Assembly: GCA_003327455.1 (NCBI GenBank)
Contig: QOQU01000001.1
Location: forward strand, 322,337-386,336
Length of the DNA stretch: 64,000 bases
Direction of reading: 5' to 3'
Source: Anaerolineae bacterium
Lineage (GTDB): Bacteria; Chloroflexota; Anaerolineae; Anaerolineales; UBA4823
The translations under genes and the position numbers were made by a program. Positions 34,199 through 42,710 of the stretch are shown here, in pieces. Below the pieces are notes generated by a model, which was not told the DNA's origin, did not search any database, and was given only the letters and a program-made list of their open reading frames with translations. Every line of letters starts with the position of its first letter. The first letter of the stretch is position 1.

Positions 34199-35185
34199 TT
34201 ATTCGTTTTTATGTTGGTATTCAAACTGGAACGAGTACAGGTAAGCGATCACGTCCCAGATCTGCTCTTCGGTAAAGATCGAGCCAAACATTGGCATACC
34301 CGTCCCCATCCCTCCCCGCAAGACTTTCCCTTGCAAGAGCGCCGGGCTGGCTCCCAGCATGGGTTTGGGGTCGGTGAAATCGGGAGGGATGGAATGGACA
34401 GCGTGTTTCTCGCCCATAGACTCGGAATTGGAAAAAGAAGGGAGGATTTTACCCGCAAATACGCCATCCCCCCTTCCTGTCTCCCCATGACAGGCTGCAC
34501 AATTCTGTCTGTACAGGCGAGAACCATTAATGAGCGCTTCTGGTGTCGTATTCGATCGCCAAATGTAAGCTACTGCATCCCAGCGTTGTTTTTCCGAGAG
34601 GGAGAATGAAGCCAAATCTTCAAAAACCTGATAAGGGGAGTGAGAGCGATAGGTATCGGGAGAAAGGAACTCGCTCAGCAAGGACGGTTTCACCCACTGC
34701 TCGGCGCGCCTGGCAGACGGTTTTTGGGCAGGAATGGTTGGAGCAGGGTGGGGCTGATCGAGATCAAGGTTGAGGAGCACGTAGAGAGGGGGCGATGGCG
34801 GCTGTGTCTCCTGTGGCTCACCCGTTACTTCTATCGTACCGCGCATCCGCCAGTGATTCGAGCCACACCAGCGAGTGCAGTAGAAAGTATAGGTGCCTGG
34901 TTGATTGATTGTCAACGTCAGCTCAGTCACCTTGCCGGGTAGAACATCTACACTTTCCATTTCGATTTTGCCAATCGCGAAACCATGCACGACATCATCC
35001 GAGATCAACCTCAATGTAAACGGTTTGCCCGCTTCTGCTCGAAGGATGGACGGACTCCAGCCGCCCGCCTCTGGCATTCGGGCGTGAACCAGCGGGGTCT
35101 TTTGCCAGAAATAGGCGGGGATGCCGCCCGCAAAAGCAACGGCAAGAAAGATCAACAGACGAGAGAAGGACTCAGCGCGTTTCAT
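34199..35185 (-). CDS. CuA-motif cupredoxin fused to cytochrome c
   Basis: 328 residues from the ATG at 35185, whose overlap with the previous stop (ATGA) decides the start. A signal anchor (LLIFLAVAFAGGIPAYF) is followed by a cupredoxin domain (~45-122) with DVVHGF (H67) and CTRWCGSNHWRM (C103, C107, H111, M114). That is the full C-x3-C-x3-H-x2-M CuA ligand set of cytochrome oxidase subunit II. After a Pro-rich linker (~125-165) comes a class I cytochrome c domain: NCAACH (C229, C232, H233) with GMPMFG as a likely Met ligand region. The protein could pass electrons between a haem and a dinuclear copper centre outside the membrane. No oxidase subunit I and no nitrous oxide reductase gene are present in the window. 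Confidence 0.87.
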   Translation of the reverse strand: MKRAESFSRLLIFLAVAFAGGIPAYFWQKTPLVHARMPEAGGWSPSILRAEAGKPFTLRLISDDVVHGFAIGKIEMESVDVLPGKVTELTLTINQPGTYTFYCTRWCGSNHWRMRGTIEVTGEPQETQPPSPPLYVLLNLDLDQPHPAPTIPAQKPSARRAEQWVKPSLLSEFLSPDTYRSHSPYQVFEDLASFSLSEKQRWDAVAYIWRSNTTPEALINGSRLYRQNCAACHGETGRGDGVFAGKILPSFSNSESMGEKHAVHSIPPDFTDPKPMLGASPALLQGKVLRGGMGTGMPMFGSIFTEEQIWDVIAYLYSFQFEYQHKNE

Positions 35186-36504
35186 AGCAAAAGCCAACCC
35201 ATAAAAAGAGTAACCACGAAACTGTAAAGGATGATGGGTATAGGCGTTAGACCGCGTGGAAGAGCAATTTTGCGCGCAAGGCTCGCCGACCAGAGGAAAC
35301 CAATCACCAGCATCAAGGTCTGGAAGGGGGCGAGCAGAGAGGGAAGCAAGGGGCGCCAGCTTGTCTGCGCCGTCCCAAAAAGATTCCAGCCCAGAGCGAG
35401 GGGGTCTGAGGCAACGGAAAGAATGTAGGAAGCATTGGTCAACACAAACGACAAACTGAAGGCAACCCAGAACATCAAACCCAGCGGAATCAAGGTTGTG
35501 CTGAACCAGGCAAAGCGCTCTTTGAGCGGAATATCGGTTTTGGAGGCGAGCATCCCGAATACAAACAAAGCGGGAAGAATCCCGAAAACCAGGCTCAAGA
35601 AGGCAAGAGAGTAAATAAAAAAGGAACTTGAACCCAGGTTATAGACCGCATCCTTCAACCACCCCCACGGACCGAGGAAGACACTCGTATAGACAAGGGC
35701 TGACCCCAGCATGATAAACACTTTGAAAGCCTCATCCAGACGCCGAACCGGTTGCCATAAGTCTTTGCCGAAGGGGCGGAGAGTGATGGCGATGTTGTCG
35801 TTCGGGCAGGTTCGCAGGCATTCGAAACACAAACCACAATAGGTGTTTTTCGACAAGCCAGCCGGGAAGACATTCCAGGGGCAACCGTAACCCAATCTCG
35901 AACCCCTGAAGCAAGATTTGTCTTTGCACTGCGCACAAACTTTTTGATCTTTAGCGCGTAATTCTAGCGGGGCAGCTTGAGAATAGAGACCGATAAACCC
36001 ACCCACCGGGCAAAGGTAGCGACAAAAGGCGCGGCGCTCAAACACGAGACTCAGAGCAAGGGCGGCAACCAGCATGGCAGTCAGCACAATGCCCGTCATT
36101 TGAGGGCTTGTCAGTAGAGCGCTGCTGAAGAGGGCAAGGAAAAGAAAGGAAATGTTCTGTAGCCAGATGTTGCGGAATATCGACGGCACACGCAAGCCAA
36201 GCCAGCGAGGCTTTTGATCCGGCGGCCCTAATACTGCACCTCGTTGAAGCCATTCACCCGGCAAGGGAATCGGGCAAACTGCACACCAACCTCGACCGAG
36301 GAAAGGAACAATGGCAAGGATCAACATTGCCCACCAGACGATCCACACAAAGATGACCGCAAAATTGGAATTCCCCACCGGCGAGCCAAAGAAAGCAGTA
36401 AAAATCGAAAAAACGGTACCTGCCAGCAACAGAGAGGAAATCACCAGTTGCGGATAGCGACTTTTGAGAAGAAACTTAAGCAGGGGAACAGAAGTAAGCT
36501 TCAT
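35182..36504 (-). CDS. NapH/NosR-like membrane polyferredoxin
   Basis: 440 residues with about eight hydrophobic segments and several Cys clusters: GWCAVCPIPLPGEW, FCRYLCPVGGF, VCAQCKDKSCFRG with GYGCPW, and CGLCFECLRTCPNDN. The first two are the CxxxCP membrane motifs of the NapH/NosR/RdxA family. The last two form ferredoxin-type sites. Such proteins move electrons from quinol or the cytoplasm to periplasmic acceptors or serve copper-centre assembly. The gene overlaps both neighbours by four bases, so it is made with the two CuA proteins and probably feeds them. Confidence 0.88.
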   Translation of the reverse strand: MKLTSVPLLKFLLKSRYPQLVISSLLLAGTVFSIFTAFFGSPVGNSNFAVIFVWIVWWAMLILAIVPFLGRGWCAVCPIPLPGEWLQRGAVLGPPDQKPRWLGLRVPSIFRNIWLQNISFLFLALFSSALLTSPQMTGIVLTAMLVAALALSLVFERRAFCRYLCPVGGFIGLYSQAAPLELRAKDQKVCAQCKDKSCFRGSRLGYGCPWNVFPAGLSKNTYCGLCFECLRTCPNDNIAITLRPFGKDLWQPVRRLDEAFKVFIMLGSALVYTSVFLGPWGWLKDAVYNLGSSSFFIYSLAFLSLVFGILPALFVFGMLASKTDIPLKERFAWFSTTLIPLGLMFWVAFSLSFVLTNASYILSVASDPLALGWNLFGTAQTSWRPLLPSLLAPFQTLMLVIGFLWSASLARKIALPRGLTPIPIILYSFVVTLFMGWLLL

Positions 36505-36995
36505 ACGGAGGGCTCAAGCGATTGCGTTTTTTGGCGAGCAGAGGAGACTACCACAGGAATAAAGACAGCCACCAGAAGGAAGATGAAACGATACAGCCAT
36601 TCATTTGCCCCAACGGTCAGTTTGCCAATCATAAAGGGATGCATCGAACCACACGAAACATTACATCGAAAGCGAAAAGAGCCCGGTTTATCAGCCACGA
36701 ACGTCAAAGTGGCAGTTTTGCCCGGTTCTGCCTGGAGTGATAGATCATAACCTTCCAGATAGAGGCCATGCACCACGTCGGTGCTTACCAGACGCAGCGT
36801 CACTCGATCGCCCTGCCGGACGCGAATCTCACCCGGCTGGTAGGCAAACTGCCTGGCTTCGATCGTAATCAGAGGCTCGGCGGGCGAGCCAGGTTGCGAA
36901 ATGCCTGAGAAGGCTGTAAAAACAATCAGCACGATCATCCAGCCTGAAAGATACCAAAACGTGTCACGGCGTCGTTGGAGGGCCATATTTCGCAT
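36501..36995 (-). CDS. Membrane-anchored CuA-motif cupredoxin
   Basis: 164 residues (start at 36995; an ATG at 36986 is also possible). An N-terminal helix (YLSGWMIVLIVFTAFSG) and a C-terminal helix (RFIFLLVAVFIPVVV) flank a cupredoxin domain. Copper ligands are DVVHGLYL (H76) and CNVSCGSMHPFM (C111, C115, H119, M122), again the complete CuA pattern. It is similar to the cupredoxin half of the neighbouring cytochrome fusion, so the two probably arose by duplication. It starts inside the 3' end of the PCYCGC gene (32-base overlap). Confidence 0.86.
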   Translation of the reverse strand: MRNMALQRRRDTFWYLSGWMIVLIVFTAFSGISQPGSPAEPLITIEARQFAYQPGEIRVRQGDRVTLRLVSTDVVHGLYLEGYDLSLQAEPGKTATLTFVADKPGSFRFRCNVSCGSMHPFMIGKLTVGANEWLYRFIFLLVAVFIPVVVSSARQKTQSLEPSV

Positions 36996-37410
36996 AATTC
37001 ACTTGAATTGAAGCCTGGATTTCTGACAAAGATTTCCCTTCGTCCAGGTAGCGCATCACGTCCCGCGTAATGTCAACACAGATGGAACAACCCAATCCAT
37101 GCGGATCGAAGATGAGCTCGCCATCAGCGTTTACCTCTGAAACATAGCAGTCGTAATTCGAAAGATGACCTATACTTCCGCAGCCACAATAACAGGGGAT
37201 TTCCTTGAGAATGTCAGGGTTGGCAGCAGCAAATTGATAAGCCTCTCGAACGATCGGGGGGGCAGCCTGGATTTCGGCAGGCAATTGACCCAAAGGAAAT
37301 ACTGGCAGTTGCGATTTGGTGGAGGAAGATGGCATACAAGCGGTAAGGGATAATCCGATAAGCAGACTGGCAATCAACCAGACAAGGCGTGGGGTACCTT
37401 TAGACATCAT
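36964..37410 (-). CDS. PCYCGC-motif lipoprotein
   Basis: About 148 residues from the ATG at 37410 (ATG at 37407 is equivalent), with GGAG seven bases upstream. It has a lipoprotein signal with lipobox LTAC (Cys 25). The core motif is IPCYCGCGSIGHLSNYDCYV (C73, C75, C77, H82, C88), followed by HGLGCSICVDITRDVM (C108, C111). These match the PCYCGC family (PF13798), extracytoplasmic proteins of unknown function thought to bind metal. As first gene of a CuA-protein operon it may act in copper delivery, which is inference. Confidence 0.85.
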   Translation of the reverse strand: MMSKGTPRLVWLIASLLIGLSLTACMPSSSTKSQLPVFPLGQLPAEIQAAPPIVREAYQFAAANPDILKEIPCYCGCGSIGHLSNYDCYVSEVNADGELIFDPHGLGCSICVDITRDVMRYLDEGKSLSEIQASIQVNYAKYGPPTTP

Positions 37411-37691
37411 TCGAAATCTCCAACGTACGTTTAATACCATCTTAGCCACAACATCTCTGTCTCGCCAGCGTCATCTGGCGGATAGCTGGATGCGTTAAAT
37501 GGCTTATGAAGTTCGTCACCGCGTCTATCCGATGAACAGCACATGTTTATATCCCCTCCATTCTTCCTTGATACCTGAGGGTCTGAATCCAGGTGTCCGA
37601 TTTCCCATCGGAGGTATACTCCTACCCAACCTTTTGTTGCTGGCAGGACTATACAGGATGTGATAGCTGATCTAATCCTTCACGGAGGCTG
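37411..37691. other. Divergent 281-bp spacer, no gene seen
   Basis: It separates the redox operon from the second ECF sigma gene. I see no reading frame, tRNA or clear hairpin. Both divergent promoters should lie here, but I could not place either with confidence. Confidence 0.5.
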
Positions 37692-38252
37692 ATGGACGAA
37701 GAAACGGCAATTCAACAATTAAAGAGAGGCGACCTTCAAGGGCTGGAATTTCTGGTGCTCCGCTATCAGATAAAAGCCTTACGCGTTGCCAACCTGATCA
37801 CCCGTGACCTGCCCCTGGCAGAAGATGTGGTTCAGGAGTGCTTCCTGCGTCTGATTCGCACCATCCACACCTTTGATTGCTCTCGTCCTTTCGAACCCTG
37901 GTTCCTGCGCAGTGTTGTCCATGCTGCCAGCCGGGCAGCGCAGAGAACGAATCGCTATGTTTACGCCGTAAGTGAGGCTGAAGAAGAATGGTTCGAGACT
38001 CTGTTTGGCAACACACCGTCTGCTGAAACAGAAATGGAGTTCTCGGAGATTCAACAACAGGTGTTGGATGCCTTGCAAAAGCTTTCGCCGCGTCAACGCG
38101 CGGTGCTGGTGCAGCGCTATTACCTGGGTTGGAGTGAAAAAGAGATGGTTGCCGAACTCGGCGTCAAGCCGGGCACTGTCAAGTGGCTGTTGAACGCCGC
38201 CCGCAACCGTTTGCGCGCCATCCTGATGAAAGGAGGGCAAGATGAACGCTGA
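37692..38252 (+). CDS. ECF-type RNA polymerase sigma factor
   Basis: 186 residues. Region 2 reads QLKRGDLQGLEFLVLRYQ, then LPLAEDVVQECFLRLIRTIHTF. Region 4 reads LQKLSPRQRAVLVQRYYLGWSEKEM, then LGVKPGTVKWLLNAARNRLRA. This is a normal ECF sigma-70 factor, different in sequence from the one at 3263-3826. The gene overlaps the following membrane-protein gene by 11 bases, and the ribosome-binding site of the latter (AGGAGGGCAAG) is inside the sigma gene. The pair forms a regulator and its membrane partner. Confidence 0.92.
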   Translation: MDEETAIQQLKRGDLQGLEFLVLRYQIKALRVANLITRDLPLAEDVVQECFLRLIRTIHTFDCSRPFEPWFLRSVVHAASRAAQRTNRYVYAVSEAEEEWFETLFGNTPSAETEMEFSEIQQQVLDALQKLSPRQRAVLVQRYYLGWSEKEMVAELGVKPGTVKWLLNAARNRLRAILMKGGQDER

Positions 38253-40290
38253 GGAACAGATCAAGATCGCCCTGCAAGCCATCGCCCAACGTGAGGTGCC
38301 AGAGACGACCAATCTCTGGCCGCAGATTGTCACTCATCTTGAACACCCGGAGAGACCCACCATGAAACTTATGCCCAGAATCGTCTGGATGATGGTATGG
38401 CTGCTCATCGCGCTGGCTCTGATCAGCGGAGTTGCCTACGCCCTCTATAACTACTTCAGAGGTGATGCGGGGATGGAAGCCGTCGATCAGGCTGGACTGA
38501 TCAGTGAATTGAATATCACCGCCATGCCAACCCCCTTGCCCACCGCCACCCCTGTACCAACCCCCGTTCCGCTCGGCAAAGCGCAGACCTGGAACGGCGT
38601 TACAATCACCTTGAACTGGATCTACCTGACGGAGATGTGGCAAGCCATAGGCTTCTCGGTCAGCGGTTTGAGCGAGAGTCAAAGGGTAGGCATTCCCTCT
38701 CTGGCTTTTGATCGAATCCAACCTTTGCAGTACAGTGGGGCAGGCATGTTGCTCTCTCCTGCTGCGCAGGGGTTGGAAGGCAGATATGTTGTCCATCAAA
38801 TTGTCCGGGACGACTCAACCATGGCTGAAGATGTCACCGATGTGAACATCGAGATTCCTCTTCTGGCTGAGGATGGCTCGTTTCTGACACGCTTTCGCTT
38901 TTCTGCCCCTCGGACTGTGATCCACCAGCTTCCCTATGGCGGTGGCAACACCTATGCGATCCGCATGAATGGTCTGGAGATGAGTCTGGAATGGGTGGTG
39001 CTAACCCCGACAGAGACGCGTGTCAAGCTATGCTATGAGCTTCCTGACGAATCCGGGCTGAAGATTGAGCAGGCGAGTTTGCGATCGGCTGAAGATTTTG
39101 CCGATTTGTTGAGTGTCTCCTCTGAATCCCTCCAACGAAGCACGGAAACCACCCTGGAGGGCGATCGCCAGTGTGAAGTGCTGCTCTTCCCGGCAATGGC
39201 GCCGGAGAGCCGCAATCTGGTTCTGAGTGTGCCGAGCCTGAGAGGTGCAGATGGCGGTCAAAGACGCGGTCCCTGGGAATTCACCTGGAGCGAGATGCCC
39301 TGGCAACGGACGGTGCCCGGCATTGACAAGGTCGGAACCCAAAGCGCTGGCGAGGTCACCGTCACCCTGCTACAGGCTTATGCCGATGCCCTGCGCGTGG
39401 CTGTGGTCTATCAGTTATCTGGGACGTCGCCCGACCAGTCTGCCAGCCTTGTTGAACTCCTCGACCCGCAGGGCAAGTTATTCAACACCAGCCAGAGCAT
39501 AACCCAGGTGGAAAACGATCCAACCACCTTCATCGCCTCATTAAGCTTCAGTGAACCGCCAACTCAAAAAATAGACAGTCTGTCTCTCTTTTCCCAAAGA
39601 CAACCCGTTGTGGATGGTCGCTTCGTGGGCAAACTGAAGATCACCCTCAACCCATGGCAACCAGAGGGAAGTCAAGTCTTTCTCTTTGATCTTGATCTGC
39701 CAGCCTATCCGCCGCTTGTCCTTACACCGGCACAAAGTGTGCTTTCAGCCGGATTGGAGATGCGTCTGGAGAAGCTGGAAATCACTCCCTCGTTTACCAA
39801 CGTTTACCTGTGTTATCAAAAACCCAGTGCAGCCGATTGGATGCCCTCTCACCAGGCTACGATCTTGCAAATCGGACAGGCCAGCGCTCCAATCAGCGAC
39901 TATATGCTCTTGTTGGACGAAGATTATGAACTCAGGGACCGCCCCGAATGGGCGACGCTCACAGGTAAGGTGCGCTGTGTCAAAATGGGTTTTCCCATCG
40001 GACATCATGCCCGACCGGAAAAGCTGATCCTGACTCTTGATGAATTGGAACAGAGTGTCCCGGAGGTGATTCCAGAAGACCAGCTTCAAGCGGCGCTTCA
40101 GAATCTGCGCCAGCAAGGGATTGAAATGGATTGGGTAACCTTTCAGGGCAATGGAGGCGGCGGTGCAGGACCGGTGATCAAACACAAACCTGAAGGGATG
40201 TCCGATGAAGAGGTGCTGCGGCGCTTCTACCAGGCGCTGGGATATTACTTCCAGGCGACCTGGGCGTTCGAAATTGAACTCGCGCCGTAA
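38242..40290 (+). CDS. Large membrane-anchored partner of the ECF sigma factor
   Basis: 682 residues. A short cytoplasmic N-terminus (NAEEQIKIALQAIAQREVPE, then LWPQIVTHLE) resembles the small anti-sigma-like segments of DUF4179-type proteins. One transmembrane helix follows at about 48-70 (IVWMMVWLLIALALISGVAYAL). After a Thr/Pro linker (TPLPTATPVPTPVP) comes an extracytoplasmic region of ~570 residues with at least three repeated beta-rich units, each beginning near a pattern like TWNGVTITLNWIYLTEMW or SAGLEMRLEKLEITPSFTNVYLCY. It may be a sensor that restrains the sigma factor. The ligand is unknown. A terminator hairpin follows at 40315-40341. Confidence 0.7.
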   Translation: MNAEEQIKIALQAIAQREVPETTNLWPQIVTHLEHPERPTMKLMPRIVWMMVWLLIALALISGVAYALYNYFRGDAGMEAVDQAGLISELNITAMPTPLPTATPVPTPVPLGKAQTWNGVTITLNWIYLTEMWQAIGFSVSGLSESQRVGIPSLAFDRIQPLQYSGAGMLLSPAAQGLEGRYVVHQIVRDDSTMAEDVTDVNIEIPLLAEDGSFLTRFRFSAPRTVIHQLPYGGGNTYAIRMNGLEMSLEWVVLTPTETRVKLCYELPDESGLKIEQASLRSAEDFADLLSVSSESLQRSTETTLEGDRQCEVLLFPAMAPESRNLVLSVPSLRGADGGQRRGPWEFTWSEMPWQRTVPGIDKVGTQSAGEVTVTLLQAYADALRVAVVYQLSGTSPDQSASLVELLDPQGKLFNTSQSITQVENDPTTFIASLSFSEPPTQKIDSLSLFSQRQPVVDGRFVGKLKITLNPWQPEGSQVFLFDLDLPAYPPLVLTPAQSVLSAGLEMRLEKLEITPSFTNVYLCYQKPSAADWMPSHQATILQIGQASAPISDYMLLLDEDYELRDRPEWATLTGKVRCVKMGFPIGHHARPEKLILTLDELEQSVPEVIPEDQLQAALQNLRQQGIEMDWVTFQGNGGGGAGPVIKHKPEGMSDEEVLRRFYQALGYYFQATWAFEIELAP

Positions 40291-40314
40291 CTGAACCTTC
40301 CTTTTGGAGTGTGG

Positions 40315-40341
40315 AAGCCCCTTTCCGCCGAAAGGGGCTTT
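40315..40341 (+). terminator. Hairpin terminator after the ECF operon
   Basis: AAGCCCCTTT pairs perfectly with AAAGGGGCTT around the loop CCGCCG. The T-run after it is short (TTT), so termination may be partial. It separates the ECF operon from the MFS gene. Confidence 0.75.
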
Positions 40342-40392
40342 GACATTCTCCCCATTTTCGGCTAAACTGCAGCTATATCCTGCAATCCGAGG

Positions 40393-41694
40393 TTGGCGAT
40401 AGACAAGAAGCTTGCGCGTTACCGCTGGTTTGTGGTTATCATTTTCTTCTTTTTTATGCTCCTGCACCAGACCGATAAGTTAATGATCGGCTCACTCCAG
40501 TTGCCGGTCAGCGAGACCTTTGGCATCAATGACTTCCAGTGGGGCTTGATCAACTCGGGCTCGCTGATCGTGGCGACCATTCTCTACCCCATCTGGGGCT
40601 ACCTCTATGACCGCTATGCGCGCGATAAACTGCTCGCCCTGGCATCCTTCATCTGGGGCTCAACCACCTGGCTGAGCGCCATCGTGCGCACCTACCCGGC
40701 TTTTCTGGCGACCCGCGCCTCGACCGGCATTGATGACTCATCCTATCCGGGCTTATACAGCCTGATCGCCGATTACTTCGGGCCGCATCTGCGCGGCAAA
40801 ATCTACGGCATCCTGCAACTGGCGCAACCGTTGGGCTACCTGTTGGGCATGATCCTTGCCCTGATGGTTGCCCCAGCCATCGGCGGCTGGCGTTCGGTCT
40901 TTTATCTGACCGGTTCGCTGGGTATCGTGATCGCCATCCTGATCTTCTTCGGGGTCAAAGATATGCCGCGCGGCAAAGCCGAACCCGAACTGGTTGAATT
41001 AGCCGATGTCGGTCAGTTCCGCTTTTCCTGGGCGGAAGCCCGAGAAATTTTCAAGAAACGGACGATGTGGTTTGTCTTCTTACAGGGCTTTTTCGGCGTT
41101 TTCCCCTGGAATGTGATTACCTACTTTTTCTTCGGCTACCTGATGCGCGAGCGGGGCTACAGCAATGAAGAAGTGCTTTTTACCATGGCGCCGGTCATTC
41201 TGATCCTGGCTTCGGGCTATTTCATCGGCGGCGCTTTAGGGGATTGGTTGTTCAAACGCACCCACAAAGGGCGCATCCTGGTCTCGTCGGTAGGCGTGAT
41301 CATGGGGGCGATCTTCCTTGTCCTAGCACTGACCACCCCCATTGAGGCGCGCGGTCAGTTCTTTGTCCTGATGGCCTTGACGGCGGTGTTCATGCCCTTT
41401 TCTTCCGCCAATGTCATTGCGACGGTGTTCGACGTCACGGCTCCGGAAGTGCGCAGCACCGCCCAGGCGGTAGAATATTTTATCGAGAACAGCGGCGCCG
41501 CACTGGCGCCAGCCCTGGCCGGCGCGGTGGCGGTTGCGATCGGTTTAGGGCGTTCGATCCTGATTATCTGCACCAGCGCCTGGTTGTTGTGCTTTGTCAT
41601 TTATATTGGAGCACTCTTCACCATCGATCACGACATCCACATCCTGCGCAGCCAGATGGCGGACCGCGCCAAAGCTCTGGCTGGTGGATCGTAA
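40393..41694 (+). CDS. MFS transporter
   Basis: 433 residues with ~12 transmembrane helices. MFS motifs: GYLYDRYARDKLLALASFIWG (loop 2-3, ~66-86), RASTGIDDSSYPGLYSLIADYFG (helix 4-5 region), and FIGGALGDWLFKRTHKGRILV in the second half. It is related to anion/organic acid:cation symporters of the sialate/phthalate type, but the substrate cannot be given. The start is doubtful: TTG at 40393 directly follows GAGG and no ATG or GTG is in frame before a stop at 40363, so an internal start near 40460 is possible. It lies 34 bases upstream of the DegV gene. Confidence 0.85.
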   Translation: MAIDKKLARYRWFVVIIFFFFMLLHQTDKLMIGSLQLPVSETFGINDFQWGLINSGSLIVATILYPIWGYLYDRYARDKLLALASFIWGSTTWLSAIVRTYPAFLATRASTGIDDSSYPGLYSLIADYFGPHLRGKIYGILQLAQPLGYLLGMILALMVAPAIGGWRSVFYLTGSLGIVIAILIFFGVKDMPRGKAEPELVELADVGQFRFSWAEAREIFKKRTMWFVFLQGFFGVFPWNVITYFFFGYLMRERGYSNEEVLFTMAPVILILASGYFIGGALGDWLFKRTHKGRILVSSVGVIMGAIFLVLALTTPIEARGQFFVLMALTAVFMPFSSANVIATVFDVTAPEVRSTAQAVEYFIENSGAALAPALAGAVAVAIGLGRSILIICTSAWLLCFVIYIGALFTIDHDIHILRSQMADRAKALAGGS

Positions 41695-41728
41695 GAGACA
41701 TCACAGCGTTGAAGGAGAAACTTGCAAC

Positions 41729-42562
41729 ATGGTAACCATTACCACCGATAGCACAGCCGACTTAACTCCTGATCTGGCTCAAAAACGGGGGATCAAGGTC
41801 ATTCCCCTTTCGGTAACGCTCAACGGCAAAATTTATCGCGATGGGCTGGATCTCACCACAGCTCAACTTTTTTCTTTAATCAGCCAAACCCGGCAATTGC
41901 CGACCACCACTGCTCCTTCGGTGGGCGAGTTTGTGACCTTCTTCGCCTCGTTCCCGGAGGTCATCCATCTGAGCATTTCGGCGAAACTATCTGCCTCGTA
42001 CCAAAACGCCATGCTGGCAGCTCAAGAGTTGGGCAACCCTCACCTCTGCGTTCTGGATACCCTCAACCTGTCCAGCGGCATCGCCTGGCTGGCGCTCAAA
42101 GCTGCCGATCTGCGCGACCAGGGTTGCTCGTTAGCAGAAATCGAAGGTGAACTGCGCGCCTGGATCCCCAAAGTGCGCACTGCCTTTGTTCCCGAGACGC
42201 TGGAATATCTCTACAAAGGAGGGCGCTGTACAGCGGTGCAGGCCTTGATGGGAAGCATGTTGAAGATCCTGCCGATCATTCATGTGCAGGCGGATGGCAC
42301 GCTCGGCGTGGGAGAAAAAGCGCGCGGCAGGCGCCAGAGAGCCTTACAGACCTTGCTGGAAGGCTTTGAACGTCAGCTTGACAAGGTGGATCGGGGGCGT
42401 ATCTTCGTCACCCATGCCGCCTGTCCACAAGACGCCCAATATCTGGCAGGTGAAATCCAACGTCTGGCAAGTCCGCAAGAGCTTATTATCAATGAAGCCG
42501 GCTGTGTGATCTCCAGCCACTGCGGACCTGGTACGATTGGGATCATTTATGCCTTGAAGTGA
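41729..42562 (+). CDS. DegV family fatty-acid-binding protein
   Basis: 277 residues from the ATG at 41729 (GAAGGAG ten bases upstream). The N-terminal signature is VTITTDSTADLTPDLAQKRGIKVIPLSV, followed by YRDGLDLT, TTTAPSVGEF, HLSISAKLSASYQNA and the C-terminal ETLEYLYKGGRCTAVQALMGSML. DegV/FakB proteins bind a fatty acid and hand it to the FakA kinase. No fakA gene is in the window. It probably shares a transcript with the upstream MFS gene. Confidence 0.94.
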   Translation: MVTITTDSTADLTPDLAQKRGIKVIPLSVTLNGKIYRDGLDLTTAQLFSLISQTRQLPTTTAPSVGEFVTFFASFPEVIHLSISAKLSASYQNAMLAAQELGNPHLCVLDTLNLSSGIAWLALKAADLRDQGCSLAEIEGELRAWIPKVRTAFVPETLEYLYKGGRCTAVQALMGSMLKILPIIHVQADGTLGVGEKARGRRQRALQTLLEGFERQLDKVDRGRIFVTHAACPQDAQYLAGEIQRLASPQELIINEAGCVISSHCGPGTIGIIYALK

Positions 42563-42641
42563 ATTTTGCTCTCTATTTTCAATTCTTCCCTGATTGGAGA
42601 GGCTTTGTCAACGCCCTTACGGAGCTGTTAGCCTGTTCGGC

Positions 42642-42670
42642 TTGACAGGGACGTTTGGACGTGCTACATT
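42642..42670 (+). promoter_or_regulatory. Near-consensus sigma-70-type promoter for the Roadblock operon
   Basis: TTGACA at 42642-42647, a 17-base spacer, then TACATT at 42665-42670. The -35 box is perfect and the -10 box matches four of six bases. The Roadblock gene begins 40 bases downstream. It is the best canonical promoter seen in the window. Confidence 0.75.
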
Positions 42671-42710
42671 AACCCTGTATTTTTGAAATCTCACCTGATA
42701 AGGACGTGGG

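Noticed and set aside
34199-37410. Nitrous oxide reductase (nos) gene cluster
   Set aside because: The polyferredoxin and CuA motifs are suggestive, but no nosZ, nosD, nosF or nosY gene is present in the window.
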